Assembly: GCA_031769625.1 (NCBI GenBank)
Contig: JAUIMM010000115.1
Coordinates: 20,352,501-20,416,500 of the forward strand
Source: Taudactylus pleione
Lineage: Eukaryota; Chordata; Amphibia; Anura; Myobatrachidae
Length of the DNA: 64,000 bases
Direction: 5' to 3'
This document shows positions 57,170-64,000 of this stretch, piece after piece; the first letter of the stretch is position 1, and each line of letters starts with the position of its first letter. The notes under the pieces were generated by a model. It did not search any database, was not told the origin of the DNA, and saw only the letters and a program-made list of their open reading frames with translations. A program made the translations under genes and the position numbers.

Positions 57170-57675
57170 CATACTTCATGTAGATGTGTTCCCTATATAT
57201 ACACTCGTTGTAGATGCATTTCTTATCGTTGTACTCTACATAGAAGGGTTCCTTATGGATGAATCCCTATAGATGCATTCTATATAGACACAGCATATAT
57301 ACTCCATGTAGATTTGCTCCCTATAGATGTACTCCCTATAGCTGTGCTCCTTATAAATATACTTATAGATGTGCTCCCTATATGTGCTCTCTCCATACAT
57401 GTACTCCCTATGGATGTGCTCCCTATAGAAGTGCTCTCTATAGATGTGCTTCCAATTGATGTGCTCCCTATAGAAGTGTTTCCTGTAGATGTGCTCCCTA
57501 TATATGTGCTCTCTGTGGATGTACTCCCTATATGTATGCACTCACTGTAGACGTGCTACCTATAGATGCAAACTCTATAGCTGTAATTCCTACAGATATG
57601 CTCCCTATAGGTGAACTCTGTATAGATGTACTCCTTATAGATATATGCACTGCCTACTATAGATATATTCCCTGA
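57170..57675. repeat. 15-bp minisatellite upstream of the foxc1 promoter
   Basis: About thirty drifting units of the type CTCCCTATAGATGTG. Period 15 keeps frames open on both strands (57236-57541 minus and 57314-57550 plus), which read as five-residue repeats and are artefacts. It ends about 200 bp before the promoter elements. Confidence 0.9.
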
Positions 57676-57849
57676 CTGTGATCTCCCATGCACAGAGGTG
57701 GCTGTCTGGGGCCGGTGTGTTGGGGCAGTGGGATGCTGCTGGGAGGATCCTCAGAGAGGAGCAGGGTGTGTGGTCAGTGCTGGGACCCAGCTGCTGCTGC
57801 CCCCGGTGTCTGTGTCTCTGTGTATTTTCCACTCACAGCCCTGTCCCGG

Positions 57850-57935
57850 TATGTGATTGGTGCAGAGCGTGTGGTGGGCGGGGCCAGGCAGAGCCCGGTA
57901 TAGAAGTCCCAGCCCGCTGACTGATGCTCAAAGTG
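57850..57935 (+). promoter_or_regulatory. foxc1: Likely foxc1 core promoter
   Basis: In order: GATTGGT (an inverted CCAAT box) at about 57855, GTGGGCGGGGCC (a GC box, Sp1-type) at about 57873, and GGTATAGAAG (a TATA-like box) at about 57896. Transcription would then start near 57925-57935, leaving a 5' UTR of about 335 bases. The whole area is GC-rich like other vertebrate foxc1 promoters. Confidence 0.5.
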
Positions 57936-58189
57936 CAGAACTTTCCCAATGTTCCCCCAGCCCGGGAGACACTGAGCGCTGGCGCCCCCACCCCGACACC
58001 CGCACAGGCTGCAGCTGGGAGCGGGGTCCTGCGCCACTAGTACCCGGAGACAGCTGCTGTATGCCGGAAAGCAGACACCGGTGACAGGGACAGGAGAGGA
58101 TAGCATCCTGGAGGTGTGAGAGCTGCCGGTGACACCGGGCCTGGTTACTGGCCATCTGCCGGCCGGACATTACCCGCTGCGGAGACTGT

Positions 58190-58210
58190 ATGACCCTGTT
58201 TGCACCCTGA
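58190..58210 (+). promoter_or_regulatory. Short upstream ORF in the foxc1 5' UTR
   Basis: An ATG at 58190 opens a six-codon frame (MTLFAP) ending in TGA at 58208-58210, 55 bases before the foxc1 start codon. It could dampen translation, but its initiation context is not strong. Confidence 0.4.
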
Positions 58211-58265
58211 CCCCCAGCTCACCCTATCACCCGTCTGTGTGCCCGGGCGGGAGGCTGGCAGAACC

Positions 58266-59735
58266 ATGCAGGCGCGTTACTCGGTGTCCAGCCCGAACTC
58301 CCTGGGCGTAGTGCCGTACCTCGGGGGGGAGCAGAGCTACTACAGGGCGGCAGCAGCGGCAGCGGCAGCCGGCGGGGGGTACACTGGCATGCCGGCCCCT
58401 ATGAGCATGTACTCCCACCCGGCACACGAACAGTACCAGGCCGGCATGGCCAGAGCCTATGGGCCGTACACCCCTCAGCCTCAGCCCAAGGACATGGTGA
58501 AGCCCCCGTACAGCTACATCGCCCTCATCACCATGGCCATACAGAACGCCCCGGACAAGAAGATCACCCTTAATGGCATCTACCAGTTCATCATGGAGAG
58601 GTTCCCCTTCTACCGGGACAACAAGCAGGGCTGGCAGAACAGCATCCGCCACAACCTCTCCCTCAACGAGTGCTTTGTCAAGGTGCCCAGGGACGACAAG
58701 AAGCCGGGGAAGGGCAGTTACTGGACCCTGGACCCCGACTCCTACAACATGTTTGAGAACGGCAGCTTCCTGCGGCGGAGGCGGAGGTTCAAAAAGAAAG
58801 ATGTGGTAAAGGACGGGGCTAAGGAGGAGAAGGAGCGGCTGCTGAAGGACCATCACCCTGCCCAGGCCCCGGCTGCCCGCCAGCAGAACCCGTCTCAGGG
58901 GGAGCAGGACAGCAGCTCCCAGCCTGTCAGGATCCAGGACATAAAGACTGAGAACGGCGCCCCCTCTCCCCCGCAGCCCATGTCTCCTGCCCTCAGCGCC
59001 GTGCCCAAGATAGAGAGCCCAGATAGCAGCAGCATGTCCAGTGGCAGCCCGCACAGTATCCCGTCCGGCAGGTCCATGAGCATGGAGACAGCAGATTCCC
59101 ACCACCAGCAGCACCACAGCCAGGGCTTCAGCGTGGATAACATCATGACCTCCCTCAGGGGGTCCCCCCAGGGCTCCGGCGAGCTGGCCACCAGTCTAAT
59201 CGCTTCTTCCAGGACGGGGATCGCCCCATCCCTGTCGTTGAGCTACTCTCCGGGCCAGGGCTCCATCTACAGTTCGCCATGCAGCCAGAGCAGCAGCGTT
59301 GCCGGCTCTGCAGGAACCTATCACTGTAACATGCAAGCCATGAGCCTGTACTCTGGGGACAGGTCTGGACACTTAACTCCAGCCAACACCCCGGCCGCCA
59401 CCACAGTGGAAGAGACACTGCCCGACTACTCTATCACCACCACCACCTCTGCTCTCAGCCACGGCAACCTGAGCTCTGGCCAGGAGCACCCTCATCAAGG
59501 CAGACTACCCTCATGGTACTTGAATCAGTCGGGGGATTTGGGCCACTTGGCTGGGACCACCTACCCAGGACAGCAGCAGAACTTCCACTCTATGCGGGAG
59601 ATGTTCGAGTCCCAGAGAATTGGCTTGAACAGTTCCCCTGTGAACGGTAACAGCAGCTGTCAAATGTCTTTCCCCTCCAGTCAGTCTCTGTACCGTACAT
59701 CAGGGGCATTTGTGTATGACTGCAGCAAGTTCTGA
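58266..59735 (+). CDS. foxc1: Forkhead box C1 transcription factor
   Basis: A single uninterrupted frame of 489 residues. [20 protein letters not shown] opens the protein as in vertebrate FOXC1, followed by eight alanines (28-35). The forkhead DNA-binding domain spans about 79-172: [10 protein letters not shown] at its start, recognition helix with NSIRHN at 125-130, and a basic end [16 protein letters not shown] near 226-229 and PKIE near 247-250 are sumoylation-type motifs in the regulatory middle. The tail ends [11 protein letters not shown], the FOXC1 C-terminal signature. The product is a nuclear factor acting in neural crest, eye, heart, kidney and somite development. The gene is intronless, as elsewhere in vertebrates. 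The frame stays open upstream to 58200 only from a TTG; the first ATG, in a fair context (AACCATGC), is at 58266. FOXC2 is the main alternative, but the N-terminus and tail fit FOXC1. Confidence 0.98.
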   Translation: MQARYSVSSPNSLGVVPYLGGEQSYYRAAAAAAAAGGGYTGMPAPMSMYSHPAHEQYQAGMARAYGPYTPQPQPKDMVKPPYSYIALITMAIQNAPDKKITLNGIYQFIMERFPFYRDNKQGWQNSIRHNLSLNECFVKVPRDDKKPGKGSYWTLDPDSYNMFENGSFLRRRRRFKKKDVVKDGAKEEKERLLKDHHPAQAPAARQQNPSQGEQDSSSQPVRIQDIKTENGAPSPPQPMSPALSAVPKIESPDSSSMSSGSPHSIPSGRSMSMETADSHHQQHHSQGFSVDNIMTSLRGSPQGSGELATSLIASSRTGIAPSLSLSYSPGQGSIYSSPCSQSSSVAGSAGTYHCNMQAMSLYSGDRSGHLTPANTPAATTVEETLPDYSITTTTSALSHGNLSSGQEHPHQGRLPSWYLNQSGDLGHLAGTTYPGQQQNFHSMREMFESQRIGLNSSPVNGNSSCQMSFPSSQSLYRTSGAFVYDCSKF

Positions 59736-60235
59736 CCATAGAGCAAGCACCATCTGAAATGCATATATTATTGTTATTTCACTAAAAAAGGGGGATAGTT
59801 GGTAAAAGCAAAACTATCCTTCCCCACTATCCAAAAGCGAAACTAAAAAAACGAGAAAGCTAATTAGTTTGTACAGACTCGCACATTTGTCAGGTTTGTA
59901 AAGGGACAGTGTAATAAGCACGTAAGTTCCTGCTGTTTCCAGAAATACCGTTTTGTAAGGTATCATATTTTCATATGTTAAAGAGCATTATATATATATA
60001 TATATATAGCAAGCTTTTTATGAACTTGTTCTCAGATGTAAATTGCAATATAGTAATTTATTTTTAAATGTGTACATGGATAATGAGGACCAAACCAGAC
60101 AGTGTTGTCCATCAGCTTTGTTTGAACATTTTTCGTTTTCAGTACAAAAAAGGGAATTGTACCCCATCTATTGTATCGGTTTGTTTTCTTCTGTTGAAAG
60201 TACTCTGAAGGCATAGTAGTATTGTTTTGTTTCCT

Positions 60236-60241
60236 AATAAA
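60236..60241 (+). terminator. foxc1: Polyadenylation signal AATAAA (proximal)
   Basis: A canonical hexamer about 500 bases after the stop codon, with T- and GT-rich sequence following within 30 bases. Confidence 0.5.
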
Positions 60242-60639
60242 TGACCATTCTATTTGGATGATAATGACGTCTGATAATTTATAAAGGTTACAATCCGTCT
60301 CCATTTAATTCAAAATATTTGCCATAACTGAGAAAAGGACATGAAATACAATTAACGATTTAAAGGAGGGGGCGTGATAAATATGTAACTGAGGTACAGT
60401 ATGTGACAGAGAGGGTATACAATATATCTCCCCTATTCCATTTGTTCCTGCTGATACTATAGTAATTCCCCGAAATTATTTAACTTAATGCAATGCCTCG
60501 GAGATATAGATATATGTGTCCCCTATGCAGTGGTAGCAGAGGACGGAATTCGATAGAAAAGATATTATCTCCCGTGATTGTGTGAATATCTGCTCAGGCT
60601 TTGTTTGAAGTAGACGTACGTGTTGATACATTTATACTG

Positions 60640-60980
60640 CTTTTACATGAATACTTCATCTTTAGCCTACCCCTTGTCAGGTAGGATATTCCAGATACAG
60701 CTAACCTTAATTTACAAGGTAAAATCCCGAGGCAGTGTACACCCCCTCCTCCTGCACTGATAAAACAAGCAGCGCTGTAAATTCATTAGCTTCCAGTGAT
60801 CCTCCCTGTCAATCAGTATTTGAAAGATGATTAGTTGATTACAGATATCTAGGCCTCGACGGGCTCTTTAGATAAAGCACTATGCAATGTGGCTCTCTTA
60901 TCTAAAAATGGGGCACTTAGGAGTAATTATTATTGCTCCTTGTCAAAGCTGATCGTTAAGGGTTTATTGCTAATAAATAA
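60640..60980. promoter_or_regulatory. Candidate conserved noncoding element downstream of foxc1
   Basis: A non-repetitive stretch of mixed composition with dense homeobox- and GATA-like words (GTAAATTCATTAGC, GATGATTAGTTGATTAC, TTAGATAAAG, CTTATCTAAAA) in an AT-rich flank. It lies between the two polyadenylation signals, so it might also be 3' UTR. Conservation was not tested. Confidence 0.3.
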
Positions 60981-61214
60981 AAGCTATTTTTCTTTACAGA
61001 AGAAAAAAAAACAATATACTGCTGCAATCGTCCAACTTGAGATGGCAAATATTTTTGTTACAACACAAAAGTATTGAACGTTTCATTATTTATTTTACTT
61101 TATTCTATACTTTTTGTAGACGCCCGATATGTTTTCTGTGTTCATTTGTGATGTAAAAAAGAAGTTAAATATTTATATAAAATGATTGGATGCTATTTGT
61201 ATAATAATACTTTT

Positions 61215-61220
61215 AATAAA
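61215..61220 (+). terminator. foxc1: Polyadenylation signal AATAAA (distal)
   Basis: A canonical hexamer about 1.48 kb after the stop codon, followed by CTGTTGTATTT, a GT-rich downstream element. Confidence 0.45.
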
Positions 61221-62544
61221 CTGTTGTATTTACAGATTAGTCTAGCACGATTTCTGCACAGATCTGTATGATGTTGGGCTGTTGCATGCTGCATGTTTGT
61301 CATGTAGAGAGACATTGGTTGGCTTTTATAGCGTATTACAGACTGCACAGAATCAGGCCAATGTAATCTTTCAGCTGCCGATAGAGAAAAGATCCCATTG
61401 ATAATGGTGATTTATATTTCAGGGGAAAATATCTGGTAAATTATCTATTCTTTTTCTGTTTAAAACCACTGGCCTTTATAGCCTCTATGATCACGTCTCT
61501 ATTGGGTGCATTTTTATTGTTTTGCTGTCTTTATTTTTTATACAGTATTTATATTTTTGTTTTAGTAGAACTTTAAGGATGACAACGAAGTTTATATGGT
61601 TGAATGGTTTAAAAAGGGAATTGTGATTAGGGAATCATCAACTCTTTGGTCTCTGCTTAAATGGGGGTAATGCAGTGTTACTGCAAGACTGTTAGCAGTA
61701 TATTTGGAACAATTTTCCAGGTCAGCAGATTCCCGATAAGTTTGGGTCTACTTATTCTAATTTAACAGCAGGAACTGAAAAAAGTCAGCATAAGTTAATG
61801 TATCCAGTGTATAACATTAATTGAAATTGTGTACAGTAGTAGTTTAATTTATAAAACAATAAAGAGGCCCCGGCTCTCATATTATTATACAATTCTATAT
61901 ACTTGTCCCTAACGGCCTAAAGGGAGAAAGTATAGTGTTTCCTCAATTCTTAGCAGTGGTGGCTGAATTCCTACATGATCAGGATAAGGCAGTACAGCCA
62001 TCCAATTCTCCTTCTCTTCCACCTAAGTATTTCTAGAGAAGCAATTAATCAACCCTACTGTGGCACCGATTATTAGCCTGTTCCCAGACTCTCTATATAA
62101 ATTGCATAATTAAAATAATTAACCTATGCTATTATAATAAAGCAGAGTGAACAGTGATAATAAGTACCAGGTGAATAATTATATGTACTAAGTGGTAATA
62201 TTTGTGTGCTAAGTAGTCATATTTTTTATTGTCTATTATATGACCATTAATATTGATAGATATGTTAGTGTAATAAGTCGAATTAATTAGTCATGTGTAC
62301 TGACCCTTGCTGTAGTAATGGTTGAGGGTGGTTACTGCGTATTGTGTGTGACTGGCAATGTACAGTTTTGTGGTTTAGTCTCTGGCTAGCTCTCATCATT
62401 CAGCGGTATGGGATGTTCTGTGTGAAATAGGCAAGACAAACATCTGAGGAGCATGACTAATTATAACCAAATAACACACTGCGCTGGGCGGATGATACTT
62501 TTAACATGGGTTGTCAATTACCATTACAGAAAGGAGCTAACAAT

Positions 62545-62657
<113 letters not shown>

Positions 62658-62701
62658 CCCACAGTAGAGTTCGCTCTATATCTGCTCACAAAGCTCATTA
62701 T

Positions 62702-62705
<4 letters not shown>

Positions 62706-62743
<38 letters not shown>
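62706..62743. repeat. (AT)n microsatellite
   Basis: Uninterrupted AT run, 50 bp after the compound microsatellite. Confidence 0.9.
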
Positions 62744-62746
<3 letters not shown>

Positions 62747-64000
62747 TGTGCAGTATATGTACATATATTTGTATATATGTATCTATCTCTAGGAAGAGAG
62801 AGAACAGGTCCTCATATATGTAACATTTACAGATCAGTATAAATACTAGAATGAGTAAGGCAGTGTTTTGCTCATGTCAGAAAAAAATATTTTTAGTTAA
62901 AAGGTCTTACCTTGATTTAATTAATTGTAGGTCAGCAAAATAGCCACGTTTATATGTTACTGGTACAGGCGTGTCAGAACTGCTCATGTGTGTGCATGCG
63001 GCCATATTATCCTCGCTTATAACTCGGTCTCCGAATTTATAGGCACCTTCAATCAAAGAGGAGCTAGGTATTACACATGCAGCCTGTCACTTCTGTTACC
63101 CCGGGATGGAGAGCTGAGCCACAGAGAGGGGTCATTTATCTATCCATTATTAAAGAAATATTCTGCTCTTCAATGTTTCATCTAACAATGTACAAATACT
63201 ACACAATGTTTTCTAATTGTTACACAAAGTATATATGTACATTTTTACATGTTACGCTATAAAACGCACACCTGCTATATATTTATATGTACTTAAATCT
63301 AGCTCTAACTAGTTTACATTAAATATATAAATAATAATGAAAATAAATGAATACAACCACTATAGTAAATTAATTAGGTGTATGCACGATTGTTCGTTGC
63401 GGAGTATGGGATACAATAGGTGTTCCTAGGCAGCTTTGCTGCTGGTGCTATAGCAGTCAGAGCCTCCTCTTGCTACAGTATGTATTGCTATGTACTGTAT
63501 CTGGGGCACTGTAAATAACGTGTCTAAACTTCAAGCCAGATCTTATCCCTGCACAGCAGTGTTTTATGACTTGATTGTCTGGCACAGACTCGCCAGGCTT
63601 CCTACACATATGTCAAATCCGTTTATTATTCTAGGTAGAATATCTATACACTTATTAGCTGCATGTTAGCATGACTCAGAATTTCAGTCAGTTTACAGCA
63701 GTGCACAAAAGTTTTATATCAATTTTATGTTAAATTATGACAATTACTTAAACATATATTATTGCACATGTATGGCTCAATACTAATGATAGATATAGAT
63801 AATGTGGGTAATGTAAGTGCAATAAATTCAAACAATTATGCTATTGACTTGACCCCGATATGCAGAGAGTAAATGGAGCGCCAGCTCTTGGGGTCGTCTG
63901 CTGCTTTCTGCCCTCTGTACTTTGGTGCGTGTGTAGATGAATCTAGGCCTCTAGTTTTAATTATGATCAGGGGCCCATAAAGCCATTCACTTCATTCCAG

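Larger units (their letters stand above)
59736..61240 (+). other. foxc1: foxc1 3' UTR (likely)
   Basis: After the stop codon the sequence is AT-rich and unique. A short (AT)n run lies near 59990-60007. AATAAA at 60236-60241 is the first good polyadenylation signal, and another at 61215-61220 would give a 1.5-kb UTR. Which is used cannot be told from sequence. Confidence 0.6.

Noticed and set aside
57236..57550. Repetitive frames on both strands upstream of foxc1 (YREH-type and LPIDV-type repeats)
   Set aside because: They follow from a 15-bp minisatellite whose period is a multiple of three.
58200..58265. A 22-residue N-terminal extension of FOXC1
   Set aside because: It would need to start at a TTG; the conserved FOXC1 N-terminus begins at the ATG at 58266.
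58227..59117. A 296-codon minus-strand frame across foxc1
   Set aside because: It is the antisense shadow of a GC-rich coding sequence; the plus strand has clear forkhead motifs.

Overview
The window looks like genomic DNA of a vertebrate, most likely an anuran amphibian. The one recognisable host gene is a single-exon forkhead gene at 58266-59735 whose 489-residue product reads as FOXC1 and has the character of frog FOXC1. The repeat content (Tx1-like L1, Penelope-like elements, Ty3/gypsy, Tc1, hAT and Harbinger-type MITEs) also fits a frog. The species cannot be fixed from the sequence.

Layout. 1-9265: a decayed class I (gamma/epsilon-like) endogenous retrovirus, plus strand, with the last bases of its 5' LTR, a tRNA-Pro-like primer site, a long repeat-rich leader, gag, pro, pol, env and a partial 3' LTR. 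9266-14610: a Penelope-like element (PLE) with 102-bp terminal direct repeats, broken RT and GIY-YIG reading frames, a 5S rRNA-like module 29 bp after its stop codon, and a hammerhead-ribozyme-like motif near its 3' end. 14.6-32.5 kb: old repeats, including a MITE, four L1 3' fragments, a Tc1 transposase, a 1.5-kb foldback element and a second MITE. 32.5-37.9 kb: a Ty3/gypsy element on the minus strand between two LTRs. 38.2-50.4 kb: hAT-type non-autonomous elements, five of them with readable 8-bp target duplications, mixed with telomere-like GGGTTAG repeats, a second PLE fragment and Tc1 relics. 50.4-52.4 kb: a Tc1 remnant, a palindromic MITE and a CR1-like LINE tail split by a MITE.

From about 52.4 kb to the end the character changes. 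Interspersed repeats become rare (one MITE at 56.8-57.1 kb, a 15-bp minisatellite at 57.2-57.7 kb, microsatellites), and foxc1 sits in a GC-rich island with TATA-, CCAAT- and GC-box-like elements upstream and polyadenylation signals downstream. A good match to the CTCF core motif lies at this transition. Unique stretches on both sides of foxc1 are candidates for regulatory DNA.

No intact mobile-element gene was found. The retrovirus, PLEs, gypsy, L1 and Tc1 genes all carry stops, frameshifts, deletions or lost catalytic residues. The most unusual observations are the 5S-like module inside the PLE, with a terminal helix that seems preserved by compensating changes; a templated 82-bp insertion in the same PLE flanked by a 52-bp duplication; and a 54-bp pol-derived segment outside the gypsy 5' LTR. 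All calls come from reading the sequence, with no database search.
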